From Myxococcus stipitatus (GTDB lineage Bacteria > Myxococcota > Myxococcia > Myxococcales > Myxococcaceae): a DNA stretch of 49,970 nt. Where the stretch lies: the NCBI RefSeq assembly GCF_038561935.1, contig NZ_CP102771.1, positions 1 through 49,970 of the forward strand, read 5' to 3'. Position 1 is the stretch's first letter, and each line of letters opens with the position of its first letter. Below the pieces are notes generated by a model. It saw only the letters and a list, made by a program, of their open reading frames with translations, had not been told where the DNA came from and made no database searches. The translations under genes were made by a program, and so were the position numbers. Below are positions 7,733 through 15,453 of the stretch, piece by piece.

Positions 7733-8728
7733 TTAGAGGGCCTTGAGGCGGCGCGGAGCTCCATCCGGGGAGAAGTAGCGGACGACCAGGCGGGTGTCCG
7801 AGCCCGTCCCCTCAAACACGAAGCTCTCGAGAAACCGCTTCCCGGAGTGAGGGAGCGGGTCTGTGAGCCGGCGGAGCGCGGGCTCAAGGGTCTTCTTGAT
7901 TTTCGTCGGGCGAAGGTCGCTGTGCGGCAACTTCGACGCGAGCTTGATGATGTTCTCCGTGTACATCTCTCGCGTGTCCTTTTTGCTGAGGTACGCGTAG
8001 AGGCGGACGGCCGCGGCGTTGTCGAAACGAGCGAGGTCGTTGAGATAGCTGCGGTCAATGCCCAAGCGATAGCCAGCACTCAGGCTTTGGTAGATGGCGT
8101 CGCCGAGCGTGATGTGCTGGGGAGTCCCGAAGGCGAGCTGCGTCTGAGAGGAAGGTTGAGCGCCGCCCTCCTGTTCGAAGGCAAAGTCGGCGATGAGCGA
8201 AATGCTCTGTTGCTTGTCGGAGCTCGCCTTCGGGGCACCCTTACGGTGCCAGCAGTTGTGGCAGATGATGGTGAGCGCCTTCATCGCCGCAATCTGATGG
8301 TTGAGCAGGGTGTACGACTTCCCGCACTTGTCGAGGTTCAGGAGGTCGCAGAGTTCCCATCGTGAGATGGGGATTTTGGGGGAGCTGAAGCCCATCTGCT
8401 GGCTCCTCTCCATCACGGCAACAAGGATGCGCAGGCCGAGCATCGTCGGGAAGCCCCAACGTTGGTTGGCGGTGATCTCGATGCGGCGCTCATTCTTGAG
8501 CTGGGCGTCTTGGTCGGTCCGGCCGTCAAGACGGTAGACGTGAATGAGACGGTTGAGGGCTGTCTGGGGATCGGCTGGCGCCTTCCCAGGGTGCTGGGAG
8601 AGCCGGAAGAGAGGGAGCTCAAGGACGTTGCCTTCCGCCACGGCGTCCTCGACGACGTGGGTGGGAAGGGGGAGGGGAGTGCCCTCTGACGTTGAGAGTG
8701 CGAGCTGCGCTTGTGCTTGGCGCTTCAT
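7733..8728 (-). CDS. repA: replication initiator RepA, 331 aa
   Basis: Resembles the RepA/RPA plasmid initiator family: an LPLFRL motif (about 38-43), an EITANQRWGFPTMLGLRIL segment (about 84-102) and winged-helix-like regions further on. It would bind the eight iterons just downstream and open the AT-rich region. ATG 8728 is supported by GAGGA a few bases upstream; the frame extends to 8797 without such support. It is 26 bases behind the surface-protein operon and may be partly cotranscribed with it. The 3' end carries a strong terminator. Confidence 0.85.
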   Translation of the reverse strand: MKRQAQAQLALSTSEGTPLPLPTHVVEDAVAEGNVLELPLFRLSQHPGKAPADPQTALNRLIHVYRLDGRTDQDAQLKNERRIEITANQRWGFPTMLGLRILVAVMERSQQMGFSSPKIPISRWELCDLLNLDKCGKSYTLLNHQIAAMKALTIICHNCWHRKGAPKASSDKQQSISLIADFAFEQEGGAQPSSQTQLAFGTPQHITLGDAIYQSLSAGYRLGIDRSYLNDLARFDNAAAVRLYAYLSKKDTREMYTENIIKLASKLPHSDLRPTKIKKTLEPALRRLTDPLPHSGKRFLESFVFEGTGSDTRLVVRYFSPDGAPRRLKAL

Positions 8729-8754
8729 TGAGTCCTCGTGGCCCGGTCGAGCAG

Positions 8755-9375
8755 CTACCAGATCACTCCGAAGTTGAGCGGGATGTCCAGGGTCCATGGG
8801 AGAGAGGACCCGAATGCACGACGAATGCCGAGACCTGCTGACGCGACCAGGCTGTCTCGGAAGCGGTACTCGATGCCGACCACTGCTCGGGCGGTAGGAG
8901 CGAAGTCGGAGACGCTAGGGAGCGTGAGGGAGTAGTTCCGCGTGGCAGGGATGAGCTCGCGGCGCTGGTAGGCGCTGTGAGCGAGACCGAGCTCGACGCG
9001 CGCAGTGGGAGCCAGGTCGAGGCCGGTGTCGTGGCGATATGCCACGAGGGCGGCCGCACCAAGAGACCATGCATCCAGATAGAGGGACCCCAGTGGGAGC
9101 GAGCCATCAGGGAGGGCTACTCCAATGCTCGCGTACCGAGCATTCCGAGTGCCGGTGAAACGGATGGTCCCGCCAAGGTGAAAGCTATTGGTGAGGCCGT
9201 AGAAGGTGGAGAGCTCGACGCTGAGCGCAGGATGAGTGGCGGTGGAGCTCGAGCCAGCGGGGTCGGAGAGGAAGAGGACCGCAGGGCCGAGGGCGAGCTG
9301 CGTGTAGAGCTCGCGGCGGTCAGCACGGGCGAGGTGCGGGAGGAGGAGCACGAGGAGGAGCGCAAGACGCGTCAT
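8755..9375 (-). CDS. outer-membrane beta-barrel-like protein, 206 aa
   Basis: Signal peptide MTRLALLLVLLLPHLARA with probable cleavage after ARA. The rest alternates polar and hydrophobic residues, with many Gly and aromatic residues and repeated strand-like segments such as FHLGGTIRFTG and ARAVVGIEYRF. It ends in W after a final beta-like segment, as outer-membrane barrels often end in an aromatic residue. The start ATG 9375 overlaps the collagen-like gene's stop (ATGA). It probably acts with the two surface lipoproteins encoded upstream. Confidence 0.65.
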   Translation of the reverse strand: MTRLALLLVLLLPHLARADRRELYTQLALGPAVLFLSDPAGSSSTATHPALSVELSTFYGLTNSFHLGGTIRFTGTRNARYASIGVALPDGSLPLGSLYLDAWSLGAAALVAYRHDTGLDLAPTARVELGLAHSAYQRRELIPATRNYSLTLPSVSDFAPTARAVVGIEYRFRDSLVASAGLGIRRAFGSSLPWTLDIPLNFGVIW

Positions 9376-10022
9376 CTTTGCACCTCGATTCGGAGAGGGC
9401 CGGGGACCGCGAAGGGGGAGGGGACGCCCGGGTAGCGGCTCTCGAAACTCTGGACGTTGTAGCCGTCGCTCACAGTCTTGTTGACCTGTTCGCAGACGCC
9501 TGTGGTTCGGAGGATGCTGGAGGTGGTGTTGGGCCCAAGGATGCTCGACGACGGAACCCAGGCCGTGGCGCCACCTCCGGAGAGAAGCCAGCGGTAATCC
9601 ACGCGAGGGTCGACGACGAAGGCATGGGTCGCGCCGAGGGATGCTCCGCAGTCGGAGTTGAGAAAGTAGAGGTCCACCTCGAGAGCCAGGCGCCCGCTGG
9701 ACAGGTAGCGGTTCGTCCAGAAGGTGGCGCCGCCATGACTCTCCATGAGCGTGACGGTTCCTCCACCGACGCCATACGACGCTCCAAGGGGAGTGCCGTC
9801 GGATGTGGCGATAAGAAGAAGGGGCCCGCCAGAAGGGCCGCGCTCGCCGGCAGGGCCTTGGGCGCCGTGCTCGCCAGCGGGGCCGCGCTCGCCAGCGGGG
9901 CCGCGCTCGCCAGTTGGGCCGCGCTCGCCAGCGGGGCCTTGTGCACCGATGGGGCCGCGGTCGCCGTCGCATGCTCCCGTGAGGGAGAGGGCGAGGAGGG
10001 GAAGGATGAGGAGTTCGCGCAT
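9372..10022 (-). CDS. collagen-like surface lipoprotein, 216 aa
   Basis: The signal sequence MRELLILPLLALSLTGAC gives a lipoprotein-type cysteine at residue 18, with a slightly unusual TGAC box. About 15 uninterrupted Gly-X-Y triplets follow (about 20-65, rich in GPAGER), then a 150-residue globular C-terminal domain with two more cysteines. Collagen-like stalks form trimers and present C-terminal heads at the surface. ATG 10022 lies 1 base past the stop of the giant lipoprotein gene, so the two are cotranscribed. A role in mating-pair or cell contact is inferred. Confidence 0.8.
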   Translation of the reverse strand: MRELLILPLLALSLTGACDGDRGPIGAQGPAGERGPTGERGPAGERGPAGEHGAQGPAGERGPSGGPLLLIATSDGTPLGASYGVGGGTVTLMESHGGATFWTNRYLSSGRLALEVDLYFLNSDCGASLGATHAFVVDPRVDYRWLLSGGGATAWVPSSSILGPNTTSSILRTTGVCEQVNKTVSDGYNVQSFESRYPGVPSPFAVPGPLRIEVQR

Positions 10023-10023
10023 T

Positions 10024-13000
10024 TCAGTTTCTCGTGAGGTCGATGGTGGTGGAGAGAGATTCGAAGCCACCGCTCCGCGGGGCACCGTGGGGAGCCCCGT
10101 TCGCATGAGTGGCGCGAGCGCCGAGGGAAGACACCCAGGTGAGAGAGAGCGAGGCGCTCGTCATCCGGCGGGTCATCAGGTGGCGATAGAGCCGATGGAG
10201 GAGGAGTGTCTCGCCGTTGTCGTCGCGACATTGGCCGACCATCTTCATCCCGGTGTAGGCGTAGCCGTAGAGGTACTCGTATTCAGAGGTGCCGGTGAAG
10301 ACAGGGAGTGTCCCGCGGTTGCGGGGGAGCACCATGTAGAGGGCGAGTTCGCCAGGCGAGTTGCCACTGGCGGCGGGTACGACCCAGGCGGCACGGCCGC
10401 TGATTTGGAAGCTGGCAGGGGCACGCTGTGCTTCCGGTTCACCGGCTCCAGGCCAAGGGCGATAGCCAACTGTGTCCCAGGTGGTGGAGGTGAACGGAGT
10501 AGGGGAAGGAGTGGAGGGCGCCTCACACTGCCATTGTGCGGAGTTTCCGAACTCGTGGGTGGACGTCACAGTCGGGCCCATTTCGTCGTAGGCACATGGG
10601 TAAGTAGGCGGCTTCGGGATGCCCTCACAAAGAGCGTAGCCACCGCCGAAGTCGTAGTTGATGCTCGCGGTGAAGGTGTGGCCGTCGCGGTTGACGTTGG
10701 CGGTGTTGGGGTCGGCCGTGAGGGCGGCGAGCCAATGCTCAGTGAGGGTCCACGAGTTGCCCGGGTTGGGGAGGAAGGTGACGGCAATGGGGACGTTATG
10801 GGGGTTGCGGATGATGTATCGCGCAATCCGCATGACCTGGGCCCCTTCGAAGGCGGGGGACTCAGCCCAGAGTTCGTCGTAGGTCCCGAGGGCGACTCGG
10901 TAGGCGTGAACGGACTTGAGGTCTCGGGAGCTGGCGTAGCCCGCCTCGTGGGTGAAGCTGACCCATGGGGATGCGAGGTTGAAGGTGAGGAAGACGTCTG
11001 GGTGAGACGTCGTGTTGCCAGCCGCGTCGGTGAAGCTCGTCGACACGCGCAAGGCCAGCGATGGAGCGGTGGCTGTTGCAAGCCCCGGGATGGTTGCGGC
11101 CGTGAGCGGGAGTGCGAAGCGCTGGAATCCGTTCTCGGACGTAGACAGGGCGATGTCACCCGCTGAAACCTCCTCAGCACATCCAGTGCAGGAGATGGTG
11201 AAGCGGGCGGTGGTAATAGCGGCCTCGGTGGGAGCAACGGGCGCCTCGAAGCCGATCCATGGAGTGTTGGTTGCGTTGTCCGTGGTGAGTTCAGCGTAGG
11301 TGAGGGGGCCCGGATTGAGGCGTGTCGTAGCTTTGAAGATCTGCGAGTTTTCGCGAATTGGGCTGTTCACGCCCGTGACGGAGTATTGGACAGGGACAAT
11401 GGGAACACCGGGAGCTGACTCCCTGTGCCCGATGCCGTCCTCGGACCTGTAGCGGCCGGCGAAGAAGGTCACGGAGGGGGCGATGGTGTCGCGCTTGATG
11501 ATGATGGTGCGCAGCGCATCGGTTCCAGGATGGGTGGTGCCGCTGTTCGGAGGAAGAGCGGCATCGTGAGCCCAGAGAAGGACGGTAGTCGGGCCGTCGG
11601 ATTGAGAAAGAGGGACTGAGACCTTCCACGTTCCATCTGGCTGGCGGGTGGCAGGCAAGGCCTCTCCTGGATGGGTAGAGCGTCGAGCGAGCACGCTGCT
11701 CACGCCCGAGCCGCTGTCAGTGGCGGTGAGATGGAAGGTGTACGAGTCGGCGTTGGTGTAGTCCGGTGGACGAACCTTCCAGTCGATGAGCGGCGCAGCC
11801 CGGTCGAGGCGGAAGGGGACGGAGAGGTGGCGGCAGTTGCCGACGGTGTCGCAGGCGGACCAGGCGGCTGTGACAGCTCCGTCCAGTGTGCCAGGCGGAG
11901 GAGTCCACGAGCCTGTGAGGGACGAGAGGCCTGCGGTGGAGGCGCCGGTGAGGCCGCCGACTGTGTGCACAGCAATGCCACCAGCATCTTCGGCGGTGGC
12001 AGAGAGGGAGAGGGGGCCAGTGCCGTAGTAGGCGTCAGCGGCGGGCGAAGTGACGACGAGAGCCGGGGGCGTGTTGTCGACGGTCAGTGAGCGACGCTCG
12101 ACAGTGCGATTTCCGAGCGAATCCTCTGCGATGGCAACGAGCTCGAGGGCTCCTTCGGATGGGGGAACGAATGTTCCTGCAACGCGTGAGGAGCTCGGGT
12201 CGGCGTCGGTCAGTGGCCTTCCGCCGAGCGACACCGTGAGGAGACGGATGCCGGAGTTCTCCGGGTCATGAGCGGAGACCTCAATGGAGAGGGTGTTCGC
12301 GACCCGGAGTGCTGGGCCGACAGGAGCTCCGCGGAGAGCTCCGTCGTCGCCGGTGAAGGAGACGGAGACGGAGACGACCGGCGGTGTCGTGTCGAAGGGA
12401 GTGGGCTCTGTGCCCGGGTCGAAGAGGGCTGAGGTGTCGAGGCTGAGCTGGTCGTAGACGTTCGGCTCAGCGACACGAAGGTCTCCCCGGGTGAGGCCGC
12501 TCCGGTTGAATTGGCTCGTGATGAAGTCGTCGAGGCCAAGAGCCAGCCTCACACGGAGCTCGTCCGCGGTGAGTGAGTAGGTCGGGGACCCCAGGACTCG
12601 CAGCGGGACGGTGCCCTCGCGGCCGTCGAAGCGGCCGTCGGAGATGTCTCGCTGCAAAAGAGAGAGGAGCTTGAGCGCGTCGAAGCCGGAGACTGGCGTG
12701 AGGCCGGTGCTGATGGCGATGCGGCGCGCATGAGCGTTGATGCCCAAGTCGGGCAGCGAGGCGAAGACGACGTCGCGGAGCGTCTGCTGTGGCGGCTCTG
12801 TGAGGGAGACGGGGACAACGCGTCGGATGTCCCAGGCAGTGGTGCCTGAGACGTGGCTCTCGAAGAGGCGGTCGACGGCCGCCAGGGCGGACGGAAGCGT
12901 CGAAGGAGGGTGAGTGGGGTTCGTTCCGCGAGCGAACGCGAGAGCGGCGCTGTCCGCGAGCGTGGTGTAGAGGGTGATGGGGGCGGTGAGACTGTCGCCG

Positions 13001-14841
13001 GTCTTGTACCGTGGGAGGAGCGACGTCAGGAGCGCGTTGCCCGGCACCGCCACGGTCGCGGTGCCGTCGGTGGGGTCGACGAAAGAGAGGCCGGTGCCGG
13101 AAGCCTCGAGGCGGACAGGGCCGTCCCAGTTCTCGCCGGTGAGGGTGAAGGTGACCGTCCCTTTGGCGTCAGTGGGCCCACCATGTCCGAGGACGGCGCC
13201 ACCAGGCCGTGAAGCCGGGAGTCCGGTGGTGGCATCAATCGCGACCAGCTGAACGGTGGCCCCAGCGATGGGGGAACCTGCGGAGACGGTGGCGTTCACC
13301 GTGCCGAACGGGACGTTGTCGACGTGGATGCGGACAGGGAAGTCGGTCGCCCCGCCGACGGTGTCTTCCGCGCGGAAGACCAGCGTCGTAGGGCCCTCGG
13401 GCGCGAGGGCGGTGTTCCAGGTCGCAGCGAAGGCGTCAGCAGCTGGAAGGGTGTCCGGAGTCACGCCAGGAGGCGGGTCCTTCAAAAAGAGCCGACGGAT
13501 GACGCCTTGCTGTGGCGCGGCCGTCGCTGAGAGGACGACAACGCCGCTGAGGGTTGCCCCGTCGCTCGGGGAGGAGACTGAAACGGACGGCCCGCGGTTG
13601 GCGACGGTGAGAGCGTTGCGCGGAGTGACGACGTTTCCGGCGACGTCCTCGGCGTAGGCGACGAGCTCGAGGGGGCCATCGGGGAAGATGGAGACGTCGA
13701 GCTTCCCGACGAGGCTGCCGGTGCGGCCGTCGATGGTGGCCACCAGGTCGGCGAGCTGACCTGGGGCCGTGAGGCGAAAAGCCTTGAGCCCGGAACCATC
13801 AGAGGCTCGGAGCTCGAGCGGGATGATGCCGGCGACGCCCGCCCCTGGAAGGGGGGTGACCCAGGTCACCTCGGGGGGCGTGATGTCGACGTTCGCGCCG
13901 GCGGAGGAAAAGAGAAAGGGGTCGGAGTTCTGGGCAATGGCCGCCGCGAGGGGTTGGATGTCCGTCGTCCGGAGCGAGCCCGGAAGGGCCTTCTCCGAGG
14001 TCAGGTAGCGAGCGAGAGCCTGTGCGAGGTGCAGACGGGCCGTATTCGCGTCGAGGGAGTAGGCAGGTGGAACAGGCAGGCCAGGAGGAAGCGTGAGCTG
14101 CCCGGCCGTGCCACGGCCGTCGAAGAGGCCATCAGCGAGCAAGTCGTCATGGAGAGCTCTCGTCAGGGAGTATCCAGTGACGAGGGAGCCAGGAGTGACA
14201 CCAGCGGTCTCGCTGATGGTGCGGGCCTCCATGCTCAAAGCCCCGATGACGAGGCCCGCCTTCGTCGGGTCGTCCAGCGTGGGCGAGGCAGTTGCGGAGA
14301 GGTCGGTCGGGACGACACGCGTCCAGTCGAGCCCGCCGAAGTGGCCATGCAGGTGCTGCGCGGCGGCGTAGTACGCGGCCGAGAGTTCCTCGCCGAGAGC
14401 CTTGGACCGGTAGAGCGTGGCCGCGGTCGTCAGGTGGCTGACGGGTGAGATGACGAGGCCCGCGACCGAGGAGGAAGCGGGGAAGGAGGGGACGATGGCG
14501 GTGAGCTCGTCTCGCCCGTGCTGGAGGGTCGCGCCGGTTGCGGGGTCGACGGACGTGCCTCCGGTGGCTGTGACGAGGAAGGGGCCCGTGGTCGCGAGCC
14601 CGACTGCGACGCGAAAGAGGCCATTCTCGTCGGCCAGGGCGCTTCCGACTTCGGCACCCTTCTGGCCGTCCACCAGACGGAAGACGGTGATGGCCTGGCT
14701 GGATGTGCGGCCGAGCGAGACTCGCCCAGCGACGGTGCCTTGGTCTTCCGTCGGCGCAAGGAGGGTCGGCCGGTCGCAGGAGTTGGTGAGGAGGATGGAG
14801 AGGGCGAAGAGGAGGGTAAGAGCGGTGCGAAGGAGTGTCAT
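10024..14841 (-). CDS. giant Ig-like-repeat lipoprotein/adhesin, 1605 aa
   Basis: Signal peptide with lipobox LTNSC (Cys22). Residues about 40-320 and 515-815 are two diverged copies of one module, sharing a RVVP...L start, a TG(V/L)TP motif, DG(L/R)FDGR and YSL...L. Each is followed by Ig/cadherin-like beta domains starting (D)TPPxV (near 321 and 818) with characteristic AEDxxGN motifs. The C-terminal ~500 residues are unique. All features fit a long surface-anchored adhesin. It is the largest gene in the window and heads a surface operon that runs towards repA; a mating-pair stabilising role is plausible but not shown. Confidence 0.75.
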   Translation of the reverse strand: MTLLRTALTLLFALSILLTNSCDRPTLLAPTEDQGTVAGRVSLGRTSSQAITVFRLVDGQKGAEVGSALADENGLFRVAVGLATTGPFLVTATGGTSVDPATGATLQHGRDELTAIVPSFPASSSVAGLVISPVSHLTTAATLYRSKALGEELSAAYYAAAQHLHGHFGGLDWTRVVPTDLSATASPTLDDPTKAGLVIGALSMEARTISETAGVTPGSLVTGYSLTRALHDDLLADGLFDGRGTAGQLTLPPGLPVPPAYSLDANTARLHLAQALARYLTSEKALPGSLRTTDIQPLAAAIAQNSDPFLFSSAGANVDITPPEVTWVTPLPGAGVAGIIPLELRASDGSGLKAFRLTAPGQLADLVATIDGRTGSLVGKLDVSIFPDGPLELVAYAEDVAGNVVTPRNALTVANRGPSVSVSSPSDGATLSGVVVLSATAAPQQGVIRRLFLKDPPPGVTPDTLPAADAFAATWNTALAPEGPTTLVFRAEDTVGGATDFPVRIHVDNVPFGTVNATVSAGSPIAGATVQLVAIDATTGLPASRPGGAVLGHGGPTDAKGTVTFTLTGENWDGPVRLEASGTGLSFVDPTDGTATVAVPGNALLTSLLPRYKTGDSLTAPITLYTTLADSAALAFARGTNPTHPPSTLPSALAAVDRLFESHVSGTTAWDIRRVVPVSLTEPPQQTLRDVVFASLPDLGINAHARRIAISTGLTPVSGFDALKLLSLLQRDISDGRFDGREGTVPLRVLGSPTYSLTADELRVRLALGLDDFITSQFNRSGLTRGDLRVAEPNVYDQLSLDTSALFDPGTEPTPFDTTPPVVSVSVSFTGDDGALRGAPVGPALRVANTLSIEVSAHDPENSGIRLLTVSLGGRPLTDADPSSSRVAGTFVPPSEGALELVAIAEDSLGNRTVERRSLTVDNTPPALVVTSPAADAYYGTGPLSLSATAEDAGGIAVHTVGGLTGASTAGLSSLTGSWTPPPGTLDGAVTAAWSACDTVGNCRHLSVPFRLDRAAPLIDWKVRPPDYTNADSYTFHLTATDSGSGVSSVLARRSTHPGEALPATRQPDGTWKVSVPLSQSDGPTTVLLWAHDAALPPNSGTTHPGTDALRTIIIKRDTIAPSVTFFAGRYRSEDGIGHRESAPGVPIVPVQYSVTGVNSPIRENSQIFKATTRLNPGPLTYAELTTDNATNTPWIGFEAPVAPTEAAITTARFTISCTGCAEEVSAGDIALSTSENGFQRFALPLTAATIPGLATATAPSLALRVSTSFTDAAGNTTSHPDVFLTFNLASPWVSFTHEAGYASSRDLKSVHAYRVALGTYDELWAESPAFEGAQVMRIARYIIRNPHNVPIAVTFLPNPGNSWTLTEHWLAALTADPNTANVNRDGHTFTASINYDFGGGYALCEGIPKPPTYPCAYDEMGPTVTSTHEFGNSAQWQCEAPSTPSPTPFTSTTWDTVGYRPWPGAGEPEAQRAPASFQISGRAAWVVPAASGNSPGELALYMVLPRNRGTLPVFTGTSEYEYLYGYAYTGMKMVGQCRDDNGETLLLHRLYRHLMTRRMTSASLSLTWVSSLGARATHANGAPHGAPRSGGFESLSTTIDLTRN

Positions 14842-14852
14842 AGGAACCTGCG

Positions 14853-15326
14853 TCAGCGTGGTTCGTATTGCTCTGGGAGTTCGATTCGCTGGAGCGCTGC
14901 GTTGTGAGGGTCAGCGACCTTGCGCCTGCGGGTGAAGGCCATGAGCGAGCCCCACAAATAGGTGGGGGTCTTCACCTGGCACCAGTTCGCGGAGACGTTG
15001 ATGATCTCCAGGTAGAGGGGATGAATCGTTATCGTGATGGGCTTCTGGTCCGTCTCGATTGACGAGTAGGACCGCTCGGGCTTGTTCTTCCAGAGACCCG
15101 TCTCGGTGCGGAGCCGGGAGTCGAGAGTCGAAGCGGTGATGCCGAGAGTTGCGGCCTCGTCGATTCCCGCTGTCGTGAAGAGAAGCGACATGGTGACTTC
15201 GGCGTCGGGCGTCGAGAGCGCTGCGCGAATCTGCTCCGCGAGCTTGTTCTCGCCTTTGGTCATCCGGATTCCGACCTGGCGGACGTTCTGCACTCTCGAG
15301 GATGCTGCCTTCTTTTTGTCGGACAC
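14853..15326 (-). CDS. hypothetical protein, 157 aa
   Basis: GTG start at 15326 (VSDKKKAASSRVQNVRQVGI), 12 bases upstream of the giant lipoprotein gene. The N terminus is basic and the middle helical (KLAEQIRAAL), with a strand-rich second half. The frame is open to 15818 but that part lies inside topA. The start has only a weak AGGGTC upstream. No domain recognised; a DNA-binding or regulatory role for the operon is possible. Confidence 0.55.
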   Translation of the reverse strand: MSDKKKAASSRVQNVRQVGIRMTKGENKLAEQIRAALSTPDAEVTMSLLFTTAGIDEAATLGITASTLDSRLRTETGLWKNKPERSYSSIETDQKPITITIHPLYLEIINVSANWCQVKTPTYLWGSLMAFTRRRKVADPHNAALQRIELPEQYEPR

Positions 15327-15367
15327 TTGGCGACCCTGTTGTTGCGTGGTGACGCACAGCTCAGAGC

Positions 15368-15401
15368 AGGGCTCCAGCCCTCCGCTGGGCCCTACGGGCC
15401 C
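15368..15401 (-). terminator. hairpins after topA
   Basis: Two adjacent stems, AGGGCT/AGCCCT (15368-15381) and GGGCCC/GGGCCC around TAC (15387-15401), between the topA stop and the next start. No T tract, so the terminator call is tentative. Confidence 0.4.
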
Positions 15402-15453
15402 GTCCATAGCCGACGTGAGTGGGTGGGGGAAGTGGACCGGTTTCGCACATGGG

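Noticed and set aside
15338..15357. GTTGCGTG-GT-GACGCAC, a weak operator-like site upstream of 14853-15326
   Set aside because: Only one good arm; too degenerate to count with the nine sites, though its position is suggestive.
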